The translations under genes and the position numbers were made by a program. From IMG/VR virus record IMGVR_UViG_3300012582_000055, positions 1 through 28,765 of that record: a stretch of 28,765 nucleotides of DNA. One strand, 5' to 3'. Positions 1 through 9,502 of the stretch are shown here, in pieces. This DNA comes from a virus. Position 1 is the stretch's first letter. Every line of letters begins with the position of its first letter. The notes beneath the pieces are model-generated. The model was not told the origin of the DNA and did not search any database. It was given only the letters and a program-made list of their open reading frames with translations.

Positions 1-929
1 ACACCAGCCTCCGATTGTCGAAACTGGGTCAAACGATGATGCAGGCGCGTCTGTTACGACACGGCAATCAATCGTCTTCCAATCTCCCTCATCGAGGTCG
101 GTGTCGCCCGGAACCTGCAACCAAACGCCAATCATTGCGTAGTTGCCGAACACGTACGTACGGTAGCCAATCTTGCCGCTACCGCTGTAGTTCGCGGTCG
201 TGGTTACGAACGGGGTTTGCATGAAGCCGATGTTGGTGCCCGGTAGGACAATGACCTTGTTCTGGTCGCTGCCTGCCATTGCATCAAACTTCTCCATGTT
301 TTCGTACTTCCACAAATCAGCGATTGAGTTGTTCACTGTCGTTGAATTGTAGATGTCGCCCAACACGTTCGGGCTGATTGCGCCCAAGAACATGCCACGC
401 TTGCATGGCAACACGTTCTTTGAAACAAGCTGCTGCTTCAATTCACGGATGGTGCCAAGGTCAAGAGTGAACGGAGATGCCAGCAATGATGACTGGTTAA
501 CCTGTGAGTCCACGGTTGACGCGCTATCTGCTACTGCGCTGTACAACTCGCTGATTGACTGCCCAGCTTGGTAGCCGAGTTCAACTGCGCTGTTGCCGAC
601 AAGTTCGTCAATCGCCGCTGCAATAGCGAACGATGAGAAGTTGGCGTAGTTGTTCCACTCGCCAATTTGTGCTGGCGATGACAACTGGCTGATGACTTCC
701 GGGTTTCCCACGGTACCATCAGAGTTCTGTACAACATCACCCGAAAGTGTATTGTATTGGAAGAACGTACGGTTTACGCCCATGTGCAGGCCCTGTACGC
801 GCTTCTCTGCTGCTCCAACGAATGCGTTGGTGTTGCCCTTCAAGTTCGGAATCAATTCCTTATCGAAAATGATTGCCTGTGCCGTTAGGACGTTTGCTAC
901 GTTTGATGCTGACGGGTTAGGTCCCGACA
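1..929 (-). CDS. Major capsid protein, N4-gp56-type (partial, 3' end outside window)
   Basis: The frame opens at an ATG at 929 and stays open for 309 codons to the left edge, so the C-terminus is missing. A GAGAG ribosome-binding site lies about 8 bases upstream. The residues around 95-135 (YANFSSF, then AIDELV, then ELGYQAG and SISELY) match the helix typical of N4-gp56 family capsid proteins, which form the HK97-like shell. The position directly after a scaffold-like gene, portal and terminase supports the call. Family assignment is from motif memory, not a search. Confidence 0.85.
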
Positions 930-973
930 TAAATTACTCTCGTCTTAAACTCCCGCTTTTGACGGGGTGACTG

Positions 974-2275
974 TTATTGAATTTTGATACCGTAGGCTAG
1001 CAGTTGCTTAACGAACTGAGGGTCGTTCTTCAACTTTGCCTTCATTACATCCGGTGCCATCTTTCTCACAGTCTGGAGAAATTCCTTTCTCGCGAGTGCT
1101 GGTTCTGGCGTTCCCGGACGTTGTGCGCTCAACGAACCCGGAACGATGCTCCCACCTACTCCCGGACGACGGGCCGCTGGTTGCACATTGAGTGCGGCGG
1201 CAGGCGTCGGAGCCGTTGCTTCAACCACTGGCGCGACGACGGCCACTGATTGTGCTGGTGTTACTGATGCTGGCACTGCGGCTGGCGGTTCCACTGCCGG
1301 GATTACCGGGGTCGCGGATGCAGCTACAGCGGCAACTGGTGCCGGATTAGCGGCCTCGGTTGCATGTTTCGTTGCTGAGGTTTCCACCTTAGCAAGTTTG
1401 TCTCCCTGTTCCTTGAGGTCTTGGAAAGCTACTTCAAGGTTGTCCAGAGTATAATCAAGGTCATTCACTTCGAGGTATTCCCCGAGTGCTTTGCTGTTGG
1501 CTTCACACGGATTGTAGTCGTGCAGGTGACGACGCATGAACTCGTTCGCAATTCTGCGACCGTCTTCGCGCCACTGTTGTTCCTTCAATTCACGCTCGCG
1601 CTTCTGGTACTCGGTATCAATCACCTGATGAATTATATCGGTGACCTTAGCCGCATCCTTACTTTCGAGCGCCAAACGAGCAGCTTCTGAAATCTGCTCT
1701 GGTGTCAAAATTGTTTTCGGTTCTTGCTTGAAGGATAGCTTCTGTCTCTTCAAACGATGGAATGCGCGGGTCGCATTCTCGTGTGCGTCTCGTTTCTTTC
1801 CAGCGAGTTCAGGAAGCGTACGTGCTTCCAAGCGAGTTGGACGACCAATCGCGGTTCCATCTTCGTCGCGAACTTGATATTCTTCGACGTAGCGGTTCGC
1901 TTTGCCGTTTGCGTCACGATAAATCGTAACACCAACTTTCTTCCACTCCGCATCCTCTTCTTCGTGTGGGTTTACTGGTGGTACAACCTCTACCACTGGA
2001 GGAACTTCTGCCGTGACTGGTACTTCTGCGGCCATCGCTGCGGCTTCCGCTGCAAGTTCTTCTGTTGAGGGAGGAACCGTACGGGCTAATTCCGCGTCAA
2101 CTACGGCTTCGCGGTTCTGAGATTCCAGCATCAACTTGGAGATGTGAGTAGCGATTCCGCTGCCTCGGTCCCCCATCAGCTTTTGCATATCGGCTGATGT
2201 CTTAGGGTCTTTTACGGCTGCGAAGATAGACTTCAAGTCCATTTGCAGCACTGCTTCGCGAGTTATTGAACTCAT
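974..2275 (-). CDS. Scaffold-like protein of the head module (433 aa)
   Basis: This 433-residue protein sits between portal and capsid genes, where tailed phages usually encode the scaffold. The N-terminal 60 residues look helical. Residues about 70-110 are rich in Ala, Glu, Val and Pro. The middle (about 110-290) is highly charged and helical, with many Lys, Arg and Glu residues. Residues about 300-390 are a low-complexity Ala/Pro/Val linker. The C-terminal 45 residues are basic and helical (KMAPDVMKAKLKN). A charged helical rod with a basic tail is what scaffolds that bind capsid protein look like, but no specific family is recognised. The start is an ATG. Confidence 0.6.
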   Translation of the reverse strand: MSSITREAVLQMDLKSIFAAVKDPKTSADMQKLMGDRGSGIATHISKLMLESQNREAVVDAELARTVPPSTEELAAEAAAMAAEVPVTAEVPPVVEVVPPVNPHEEEDAEWKKVGVTIYRDANGKANRYVEEYQVRDEDGTAIGRPTRLEARTLPELAGKKRDAHENATRAFHRLKRQKLSFKQEPKTILTPEQISEAARLALESKDAAKVTDIIHQVIDTEYQKRERELKEQQWREDGRRIANEFMRRHLHDYNPCEANSKALGEYLEVNDLDYTLDNLEVAFQDLKEQGDKLAKVETSATKHATEAANPAPVAAVAASATPVIPAVEPPAAVPASVTPAQSVAVVAPVVEATAPTPAAALNVQPAARRPGVGGSIVPGSLSAQRPGTPEPALARKEFLQTVRKMAPDVMKAKLKNDPQFVKQLLAYGIKIQ

Positions 2276-2295
2276 GTGATTTCCTTATATTAATT

Positions 2296-2667
2296 TTACT
2301 GCTGCCCTTCCGAGGAAGAGGATTTGACTATCGGCAACTGAAAACGCTTTGGCTGTTCGACAGCTACTTGCGGATTCTCTCGTTGCTGTATTACTTGATG
2401 TGCTTTACGCTGGTGTACTCGAACTGAATCGAGCACATCAGCAGAAAACTTGTTCATGGCACGGGCGGTGGTCTGCAACCCAGCTAGCTGCTCAGGATAT
2501 CGCTCCACTGTTGGATTCAACTTAATGACTTCCTCGGTTGCTTGACGACATGATTCTGCCATCAACTTCACGAGAATTTTCCATCCCGGTGCTGTCGTTA
2601 GTTGCGCTAGAGCAACTTGTTCTTCGAGAATTAGATTCTCACCCAAAAATTTGCGTTCTTCCGACAT
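2296..2667 (-). CDS. Small helical head-module protein (123 aa), function unknown
   Basis: The ORF begins at an ATG with a strong GGAAG site seven bases upstream and lies between portal and scaffold-like genes. The product is predicted mainly helical (residues 10-90) with a polar Gln/Ser-rich tail ending in SSSSEGQQ. No cysteine-rich, membrane or enzymatic motif is visible. Its place suggests a head assembly or minor head role; that is inference from position only. Confidence 0.7.
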   Translation of the reverse strand: MSEERKFLGENLILEEQVALAQLTTAPGWKILVKLMAESCRQATEEVIKLNPTVERYPEQLAGLQTTARAMNKFSADVLDSVRVHQRKAHQVIQQRENPQVAVEQPKRFQLPIVKSSSSEGQQ

Positions 2668-2728
2668 TGGTTACTTCCTTTCCCTTTCAGGTATTGTGTT
2701 GAAGGCATCCGCCGATGCCCTCACTAAG

Positions 2729-4837
2729 TTATAGAGATGTATTTGCTCCAAAGCCTTGCGATTGCTCCGGACCTGTACCTAGTAGTGCAGGCTGTGTTGA
2801 CTTCTCAATAGAAGCACGGAAGGCTTCATTACCCGCCTTACCGAGTTGCTTCTGATTTTCCAGCGTCTGTTCTTGTTCGAACTTCGCTTGCTGTGCCTTT
2901 TGTGCCGACGCTGCCTGCGCTTGCTGCAAAGCCGCTGGGCTGTTGGCATCGTGCTTCTGTTTCTCTTCCGGAGTCATTTCACGTAAGAACTTTTGGCTGA
3001 ACTTCCAACCTGCTGCGTCCGTGAATGCTTGGAAGATAGCAACTGCATCGAACTGGTATCCGGCGTCATTGGCGTTTGCCACGAACGTCGGGTTGTTCAA
3101 AAGTTGAATCATGATTGGAAGAGCCTGTGCCATTTCTTTCTTGGCACCTAGACTTGCTCCCGCTAGAACTTCGTACTCGACCTTTGCATTACGAAGGGTG
3201 ATGTGGTCCATCTTGAAGTCATTGCCAATCTTCTCTCCGAGAATGTCCTTGATGACCGAAGTCGGCAACAGGTCGTTGTCGAGGTCGTCCATTTGGTACA
3301 ACCACGGTTCGAAGACCTGACGAACGAATCGTCCGGTTGGTCCATCGAGGCGGCTTGCGTTAGCTTGAATAACTGCTGCCGCACCTGTGCCGCTTCTCAT
3401 ACCCGTCGTGCTAATGCCTGCGTGTCCCGCACCTTGAACCACCTGCTCGTTTGCGCCTGACGTTGCCGCGCCCGCTGCCTGTGATTGCTGGATGAACTCA
3501 AATGCTTGCGGTGGTACCGGAGGCATTTGTAGGAACTTGAAAGCCTTCTCAACGTCTTCTTCAACGTCGATGATGCCGCCTTGCTCCCAACGCGTGTTTT
3601 GTGTCGGTGCGTTGAAGCCCTTCTTACGTAGCGCCACAGGTTGCAAACAGTAAGCTAGCAAGTCAAGAGCGAGGTTTGTTACACCTTGCTCGACAATTTG
3701 CTCGCTTCCGATTAGCAGTCCTAACCCCTGCCCGTAAAAGCTGTCGGGGATGTTTCGCCAATTAGCCGAGTAGAACGGAATCTTTCCGAACGGATTGGCT
3801 TCATTGCGAATTAAGATGCAGTGACCGTTGTAAATCAAAACAACGATAACCTTCTCGTTGTCCCAATACTCCAACAATTCGAGCGGCGCTCTATTCGGGT
3901 CTGCCGAAGTCTTATAGCTACGAGGCTTCGCGTGCTGCAAATAACCCATCATTCCTTCCGGAATGGTCATCGCAATATTGTCTGGTCCCGGAGAAGTTGC
4001 TTTCGCAAACATGGCGCGAAGAACATCTGATTCCGGAATTTGGTAACCCTCGACACCGCGTAAGTGGTCGAGGTCTTGATATGTCGCGTAGTCGCGGTAG
4101 ACAACCCATTTTGCTCTGCGGATATCACCGACGCGGCATCCCGGGTCTACAAGAACGGTGCGAATGTCGCAGTACTTCAACCACGGATGAGAAACCTTCT
4201 TCTTATAAAACTCTATTTCGAAGTCGTCTGAATCCGGCGTATCAATCGGCGCGACAGCGAGTCCTTCTGGTGCATTCACCTTCGGCGCGTAACGCTTGTA
4301 CTTCTTTTCGGTCTTATCGTATTCGGTGTAGCCCCACTTCCAGATAGCTGTGCCTAGAAGTGCCATCTGCTCCAAACCGCGCTCGATTTCTTCCTCGAAA
4401 CGCATCGCTTGAAGTTGAAAAGTGAACAGTGCGGTCTTTGCGGAGATTACGTCCTGACTTGTGCCCGGACTTGGACGAAGCAGGAAGCACGGGTCTTCGT
4501 AGAAGATGCCGCCCATAATCTTTGGCACAATCGACGAAATGTGATTCGAAACCATGAACTTCGGCACTGCCGAGTTCGCAACATCAGTCCCGCCCGCAAC
4601 GTCATTCGTTGACATCGGTGACTGGTAGAGCAAGTCGCTCATGGTCCAGCCGGATGCCCACTGATTTACGTTGATGAAATTGTCGGCTAATTCTGTGTTG
4701 TCGAGAACGAGCTTAATCGCAGCCGTATCATTGAACTGAATTGTCCCAGTGTTCGAATCCACGTAGGTATTTTCCGGCGTGATTTCATTGGCTGGTAATT
4801 GTTCTAAACTGGCTATCTTTACGTCGATATCACTCAT
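2729..4837 (-). CDS. Portal protein (702 aa)
   Basis: The portal forms the dodecameric DNA gate at one capsid vertex. The length (about 700 residues), the position directly after terminase and the sequence character fit the long portals of podovirus and N4-like heads. The N-terminal half is a mixed alpha/beta stem and wing. Residues 368-400 (FYGQGLGLLIGSEQ onward) are the conserved glycine-rich stretch of such portals. The C-terminal 90 residues are Gln/Ala-rich and coiled. The ATG at 4837 overlaps the terminase stop as ATGA and has a GGAG site, so it is preferred over the upstream GTG at 4846. Residues 434-458 and 566-608 recur in two small proteins far upstream (25.0-26.2 kb). Confidence 0.85.
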   Translation of the reverse strand: MSDIDVKIASLEQLPANEITPENTYVDSNTGTIQFNDTAAIKLVLDNTELADNFINVNQWASGWTMSDLLYQSPMSTNDVAGGTDVANSAVPKFMVSNHISSIVPKIMGGIFYEDPCFLLRPSPGTSQDVISAKTALFTFQLQAMRFEEEIERGLEQMALLGTAIWKWGYTEYDKTEKKYKRYAPKVNAPEGLAVAPIDTPDSDDFEIEFYKKKVSHPWLKYCDIRTVLVDPGCRVGDIRRAKWVVYRDYATYQDLDHLRGVEGYQIPESDVLRAMFAKATSPGPDNIAMTIPEGMMGYLQHAKPRSYKTSADPNRAPLELLEYWDNEKVIVVLIYNGHCILIRNEANPFGKIPFYSANWRNIPDSFYGQGLGLLIGSEQIVEQGVTNLALDLLAYCLQPVALRKKGFNAPTQNTRWEQGGIIDVEEDVEKAFKFLQMPPVPPQAFEFIQQSQAAGAATSGANEQVVQGAGHAGISTTGMRSGTGAAAVIQANASRLDGPTGRFVRQVFEPWLYQMDDLDNDLLPTSVIKDILGEKIGNDFKMDHITLRNAKVEYEVLAGASLGAKKEMAQALPIMIQLLNNPTFVANANDAGYQFDAVAIFQAFTDAAGWKFSQKFLREMTPEEKQKHDANSPAALQQAQAASAQKAQQAKFEQEQTLENQKQLGKAGNEAFRASIEKSTQPALLGTGPEQSQGFGANTSL

Positions 4838-7140
4838 AGTCTCCACGGCCCTTTATTGCCGAAGATTTTCATCCTCGGGTCCTGCGGCTTCGGCGGCTCC
4901 TGTTCTATTGGCTCAGGTTGTTTCACTTCACCTGTCAGACGTTCTCTCCATGTTGGCGCTTGCCTACTTGGGGGTCCGGGATGAAGACGCGTGCCGCCAT
5001 ACTGATTTCCAAACATGCGGTCTTGCTGCATCTTTAAGAGATATCGTTTTTCGGCCTTCTCTTCCTCTTCGACTTTTTGACTCTCTTCCTGCGGAGTCAG
5101 TCTCATTCGCATGAACATCTCAGGAGGGAGTGTTCGAGAGGCTTGAGAAATAGCGTCCGGTATATCGTCCTTTCGACCCTTACGGGTCTCTCCGGTGAAT
5201 CGCTCAAATTGACGATATAACTCATCAATCCAAGGACCAGAAACAAAGTGCAAACGGTCGTCGTTAACTAATACTTCCAAAGTCTTGATACGGTTCGTCT
5301 TCTCGTTTAGGGTGTTTCCTGTTGCCACTTTACAAATGCTGTTGAGAACTTCCGGGCAATTATATTTCATTGCATACATACGAACCACAGCCATCAGAAG
5401 GTCAATTCCGTTACATGCTTCTATAAACGTGCGACTCGGTCTATGATGTCTTAAAAATCTGACGAAGTGTTCTGCGAGGTCAGTTGCTCTCCACTTATCA
5501 AAATCAATATCAACGACGATAAGTTCTTGAGTCCCGTCTTCGCGGATGTGGCGACGAATCGCAGCAAGCACACAATAATCTGAGCCTTTGTTATCCGTGT
5601 AAGCCCAATCAACGGTTACAATCAATTCTCCGGTAGTGGGGGCGGCAGAAAGAGCATAAGTTTTACGACGCAACGTCTCTTTCTCAAAGTGCGTTATTAA
5701 ATCGGTAACTTCTAGCGGGTCAGTGGCAATATTCAAGTATTGATTCTTGAAACCGCGCTCTTTGTATTCTTTCAACTTACTACGAAGCGCCTTCCAGTTC
5801 AACTTGTATGGAAACCACAACTCGACCATATTCTCGGTGATTTCGAAAATGCCGTTTCGCTTTTCCAAAAGCTGAGAATAAATAACTTGAAATTCTGGCT
5901 TTATTGTCCAGCATGACAGACATAGATACTTAAACGGCTCTGTAGAATTTATGTCATCTTCATCGGCAGATACTCCCATTCTCCAGCCGTACCAATCACT
6001 GGTAAAATAGCGAGTACCAATTATGTCGGTGAATCCCCACGACTCTACGAGTGCATTGGTGGACTTCACTCTCTCTTTCAATTTTTCGCGCAGTTCTTCA
6101 TCTGCTGAATTCTTGTCTTCGACGATATCATCCAGCTTTCGAATGTCGCATCGCTGTCCGACGAAGGACGAATCCAATGACGTAATCCAGACGTGTGGCT
6201 CCTTCGAATCGAACAACTGAGCCGGACAAATAATGGGTTGTTCTGAACGACCGTCGATGCCTGTCAGAATATACTCCGGAAAGAGCATCTGAAACGCGGA
6301 CGGCTTTCCGCGAGCAGGCAGATAAAAATACTGTTTTACTTCGCTCATCAACTGATTAGACAAACTTTTAACGGATGTCATAATCATGACGCGAATATCG
6401 GGACAGTTTAGCATCCACTGCACGGTATCTAAACCATCGATTGTTGACTTATATCCTGAGCGGGGGGCAAACAACATTAGTGTGCGCGTCTCGGAACCAT
6501 CTTCCGCGAAACGTTGCTGCTTACCAATCATTTCGTGTACGTCATCGAATGTGCAGTCTGGGAAATACATCCCATCAAAATTCTTTTGTACGAAGGCATC
6601 ACAAACCATTTGATGGGTGCCGTGAAACAGACCCTTCCCCAACAGACGCCCTAGCCAAAATAGGTCTTTACGTGCTTTGTCGCGCAAGTCGAGCCAATCA
6701 ATAAACGAAACAACTCGGTCAATTTCGTATGTTTTTCTGTGCTCAAGGCTGTTAGGGTCGATATTTTTATCGCCAATTTTAATCGCACGAATCTGAGTCT
6801 TTTGGCCGACTGGCACCGGAAGATTATTTTTCTTCTTCCCTGTTTTAGTATCTATAGCCTGTGGGTCTTCGTCGCCCACAACCGTGATAGCGCCGCCTTC
6901 ATAGATAGCGAGCAACTGCACAGCACTGCGGCATTCGCTCTTATAAAAATGACCGCTACTATCCATCTCAAATGCCCAAGCAAGATTGTCGTGATGCTCT
7001 TTCTCTCGAAGGCTCTTTTCAGCGTCTTCTACTAAAAGACTGGTAACTGAATAGGGTTCTGGCATCCCCTTATCGCGAGCACGTTTGTTTGCTTGTCTGC
7101 GGCGGGCCGCTTCTTTTGATTGGTCAGCCGTTGGCGACAT
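4834..7140 (-). CDS. Terminase large subunit (768 aa)
   Basis: This is the packaging motor. The ATPase half shows a Walker A variant at residues 225-232 (APRSGYKS) and a Walker B-like LDDIVED at about 336-342. The nuclease half has RNase H-fold acids: Asp511 in VTVDWAY, Glu573 in TFIEACNG and Asp658/659/662 in KDDIPDAIS. The N-terminal 220 residues precede the ATPase core, and the Pro-rich C-terminus may contact portal. The length is on the long side for TerL. The ATG has an ACGGAG site five bases upstream. The stop overlaps the portal start by four bases, which implies translational coupling. No small terminase subunit is recognised nearby. Confidence 0.92.
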   Translation of the reverse strand: MSPTADQSKEAARRRQANKRARDKGMPEPYSVTSLLVEDAEKSLREKEHHDNLAWAFEMDSSGHFYKSECRSAVQLLAIYEGGAITVVGDEDPQAIDTKTGKKKNNLPVPVGQKTQIRAIKIGDKNIDPNSLEHRKTYEIDRVVSFIDWLDLRDKARKDLFWLGRLLGKGLFHGTHQMVCDAFVQKNFDGMYFPDCTFDDVHEMIGKQQRFAEDGSETRTLMLFAPRSGYKSTIDGLDTVQWMLNCPDIRVMIMTSVKSLSNQLMSEVKQYFYLPARGKPSAFQMLFPEYILTGIDGRSEQPIICPAQLFDSKEPHVWITSLDSSFVGQRCDIRKLDDIVEDKNSADEELREKLKERVKSTNALVESWGFTDIIGTRYFTSDWYGWRMGVSADEDDINSTEPFKYLCLSCWTIKPEFQVIYSQLLEKRNGIFEITENMVELWFPYKLNWKALRSKLKEYKERGFKNQYLNIATDPLEVTDLITHFEKETLRRKTYALSAAPTTGELIVTVDWAYTDNKGSDYCVLAAIRRHIREDGTQELIVVDIDFDKWRATDLAEHFVRFLRHHRPSRTFIEACNGIDLLMAVVRMYAMKYNCPEVLNSICKVATGNTLNEKTNRIKTLEVLVNDDRLHFVSGPWIDELYRQFERFTGETRKGRKDDIPDAISQASRTLPPEMFMRMRLTPQEESQKVEEEEKAEKRYLLKMQQDRMFGNQYGGTRLHPGPPSRQAPTWRERLTGEVKQPEPIEQEPPKPQDPRMKIFGNKGPWRL

Positions 7141-7156
7141 TGGAACTCCGTATTAT

Positions 7157-7426
7157 TTACTGCTCCAACGCCTTCTTTGCCTGCTCTCGACTTGCGAGAG
7201 CGGTATTGATTTCCGGCGCTTCGTTACTTTTGATTCCTAAAAATTCGTGTCCCGCGTCTGCGCGAGCACTACGTGCGTGAGAATAATCTGTCTTTTCCGG
7301 TTGAGACTTTGCTTCCGGCTTTGCCGCGAATGCATTAGGCTTTCCGCCCGTTACACTCTTCGTAAAATTGTTTGCCTTGTCGAGCGCCTTCTTTGCGCCC
7401 TCAAGGATGTTCGACACTGAACTCAT
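7157..7426 (-). CDS. Small polar protein (89 aa), unknown
   Basis: The gene lies between the phosphatase and terminase genes. It starts two bases after the upstream stop, with GGGAGC just ahead of the ATG. The product is Lys/Ala-rich and probably partly disordered, with a helical C-terminus. A segment near residues 47-66 (YSHARSARADAGHEF) resembles wording in the 94-aa protein at 23774-24058 only in composition. No known family is recognised. Confidence 0.65.
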   Translation of the reverse strand: MSSVSNILEGAKKALDKANNFTKSVTGGKPNAFAAKPEAKSQPEKTDYSHARSARADAGHEFLGIKSNEAPEINTALASREQAKKALEQ

Positions 7427-7428
7427 CT

Positions 7429-8043
7429 TTAGCTCCCCGGCAAATCCATATCTTCTTCGTTGTCGCTTTCCTTAACAAGCGGTCGAGCCTCGTAACCATC
7501 TGTTGACTTGAAAATACCGATGATGCCGCCCGGTTCAACCTTCAAGCTGTCATAACTCTCATTAAAAAGACGTGAGATTTCGCGAATGACTGAGCCATGA
7601 ACACAAGCTGCTGCTGGTGCTCCACCCTCTTCGCCCACTTTAATAACGTTCAAAATTGCGGGGTCAGTGCGGTCACGAAAGTTTTGAACACTCTCGCCGC
7701 CCGGGATGGTCTCTTCCGGATTATCACGATAATGCTCTAATTTCTTGCGATTCTCTTCCGATTTTGGGAGACCTGAGAAGTCTCCGGTATCCAAGCTGTC
7801 AAGATTTTCCAACTTCGATGATTTCAGGTTCTTCTGTCTTTCCAGCGGCTCTAGTGTCTGCGCCGTACGTTTCATTCCACTGTGATACAACGCACTCAGT
7901 TTGTATGCAGCCAGAAAGTTTGGGACTTCGTTCGCCTGTTTCTGACCTTCCTCGTTCAGTGGGATATCGATATCTCCACGGAATGAATCGGACTTATTCA
8001 GGTCGGTTTCCCCGTGTCTAATGAAGAATGCGATGAGTTTCAT
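7429..8043 (-). CDS. Histidine phosphatase superfamily protein (204 aa)
   Basis: The phosphoglycerate-mutase-like signature is complete. The catalytic RHGET lies at residues 9-13 (His10 would carry the phosphate). Arg59 is in KRTAQT, the acidic Glu117 is in PGGES, and the second histidine, His149, is in VHGSVIREI. The length is normal for the single-domain branch-1 family, plus a short acidic tail. The start abuts the protease stop (TAA then ATG). The substrate cannot be told from sequence; such enzymes act on sugar phosphates, nucleotides or phosphoproteins. No signal peptide is visible, so it should act in the cytoplasm. It is an unusual passenger in a head operon. Confidence 0.88.
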   Translation of the reverse strand: MKLIAFFIRHGETDLNKSDSFRGDIDIPLNEEGQKQANEVPNFLAAYKLSALYHSGMKRTAQTLEPLERQKNLKSSKLENLDSLDTGDFSGLPKSEENRKKLEHYRDNPEETIPGGESVQNFRDRTDPAILNVIKVGEEGGAPAAACVHGSVIREISRLFNESYDSLKVEPGGIIGIFKSTDGYEARPLVKESDNEEDMDLPGS

Positions 8044-8922
8044 TTATCCTGTAAAAAGTTCCCACAACCAATCAAGAAATGTCTTACGCTTCTCCGGATG
8101 ACTGCGAACTGCCTTCTGACCCGGAGGGGGTGCTTGCGGACGTAAACCCGCACTAGCATCATCCATGAAATCTGCGAAGCGAGTACCCATCGGCATCACG
8201 ATGGTTGCCATCTGCGTGCTGGGGAAAACTGCCTCAACGAGTCCAATAATTTTGTGCGTCTTTGCATCAACAACTGCGCTGCCAGATGCACCCGGCCCAA
8301 CGCCTATGCCCACGAAGTATCGGGCACCACACTCGCGGTCACATGCTCTGCCGCCGCCATTCTCGAACTGTTTTGAAACGACCTTACCTTCTGCGACTTG
8401 TTTCACAACGCCGAGGGAGAAATTCACGTTTTGTATCAAGGTACCGATTGGTGGAATCGCTTCACCATCACGAAGAATCTCGAATACTGGATAGTCACGA
8501 ATACTATGAAAATCAAATAGCGCATAATCATAGCGGTCGCTTGATTCGAATTTCACAAGATGAATCTCATTCAAAACTGGTTTATCGTTCAACGAATCGG
8601 AGACGTAGTACTTCACGCCTTTATCCAGCAACTCATAATCGAAGCAGTGTCCTGCTGTCAAGCCGAGGAAACCACCGCTACCGTTCTTATCAACCACGGT
8701 TGCAGTACAAGTGAATCGACTCTCAAACTTACAACCCCAAAAATCTACTGGACCGAAGAATGTGTCTTCGGGCTTATACTCGCAGACCTGTTTTCCCGAA
8801 TAGACTGCCAAGGTTGCCTTAGACAATTCCTCAGAGTAATCCGGTTTCGGTTGAACCTTGGCGGACGCGGGAATTGCGAACAAGGATGCAACTAACAGCG
8901 ATAGTGCAAGAAAAAGTTTCAT
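8044..8922 (-). CDS. Exported trypsin-like serine protease (292 aa)
   Basis: From the ATG at 8922 the protein begins with a Sec signal peptide: Lys2, a hydrophobic stretch at residues 3-17, and cleavage near ASA-K at 21-22. A longer frame to 8958 would bury this signal and lacks a good ribosome-binding site, while GAGAAG precedes 8922. The chymotrypsin-fold triad is visible: His92 in TAGHC, Asp132 in RYDYALFD and Ser213 in GASGSA. Cysteines at 47, 64, 72, 93, 194 and 198 could form disulfides in the envelope. The Pro-rich C-terminus ends in a Trp-rich amphipathic segment. It may act on host envelope proteins or at release; a head-maturation role is unlikely given the signal peptide. Confidence 0.85.
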   Translation of the reverse strand: MKLFLALSLLVASLFAIPASAKVQPKPDYSEELSKATLAVYSGKQVCEYKPEDTFFGPVDFWGCKFESRFTCTATVVDKNGSGGFLGLTAGHCFDYELLDKGVKYYVSDSLNDKPVLNEIHLVKFESSDRYDYALFDFHSIRDYPVFEILRDGEAIPPIGTLIQNVNFSLGVVKQVAEGKVVSKQFENGGGRACDRECGARYFVGIGVGPGASGSAVVDAKTHKIIGLVEAVFPSTQMATIVMPMGTRFADFMDDASAGLRPQAPPPGQKAVRSHPEKRKTFLDWLWELFTG

Positions 8923-9004
8923 GTGGCTTCTCGTGAGCGGCCCTTGACAGAGCACCACCGCCCATCACGCGGTTCCCGAAGGACCCTCTGCTCCGCGTTT
9001 ACGA

Positions 9005-9301
9005 TTAAACCTTTGTCGGTGAAACGGGTGAAACTGACTGTGCAAGAACCATATCCGGCTTCTGGGCCGTGTCCTTGCCAAATGCAACTGACGCGCGGTT
9101 GATTGCGTATGGCGCTGTTGCGAATGCGCCTAGTCCGGTTAATGTCATGCCATCTGGAATCGCGTGGTTATGAATTGTCACATAAATCAAGCAGGCACAG
9201 GTGACCAATGAGTGCAATAAAGTCAGAAGACGCGATGCGCTTGGACTGCCGTTATCGCTAAATACTTGCTTCAAAAATGGAAGTAAAAGTGAAAGTCTCA
9301 T
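9005..9301 (-). CDS. Small membrane protein, holin-like (98 aa)
   Basis: Two hydrophobic segments are visible, at about residues 25-45 and 51-68, joined by a short loop. An N-terminal hydrophobic patch and a polar C-terminal tail complete the protein. Size, topology and place beside small virion genes and an exported protease fit a holin or related membrane protein, but no holin family motif is recognised. The ATG follows the upstream stop by two bases. Confidence 0.65.
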   Translation of the reverse strand: MRLSLLLPFLKQVFSDNGSPSASRLLTLLHSLVTCACLIYVTIHNHAIPDGMTLTGLGAFATAPYAINRASVAFGKDTAQKPDMVLAQSVSPVSPTKV

Positions 9302-9303
9302 TT

Positions 9304-9501
9304 TTACTTCTTGAACTTTTTCATGGTCGCAGCCATATTTGCCATGTGCTGAACGTGCGAATTCTTCGAGTTCTTTGCCTTCTCTAAGCGGTCGGCAGGA
9401 ATGTTCTCATCTTGTGGGATGTGAAGAGCCTCATGTAAGCCGCCCTTGCGCAGATGGCGCATTGCGCGATACAAGGATGGATTCTTTACCTTCGCCGTCA
9501 T
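9304..9501 (-). CDS. Small basic protein (65 aa), unknown
   Basis: A compact basic, helical protein starting MTAKVKNPSLYRAM and ending in KKFKK. Short phage proteins of this pattern (an LHEALHIP motif, then HVQHMANMA) are often found near head genes, but I cannot name a function. It lies one base after the stop of the His-rich gene, so it is probably cotranslated. Confidence 0.65.
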   Translation of the reverse strand: MTAKVKNPSLYRAMRHLRKGGLHEALHIPQDENIPADRLEKAKNSKNSHVQHMANMAATMKKFKK

Positions 9502-9502
9502 A

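Noticed and set aside
8923-8958. Longer N-terminus of the serine protease
   Set aside because: It would place 12 polar residues before the signal peptide and has no ribosome site.
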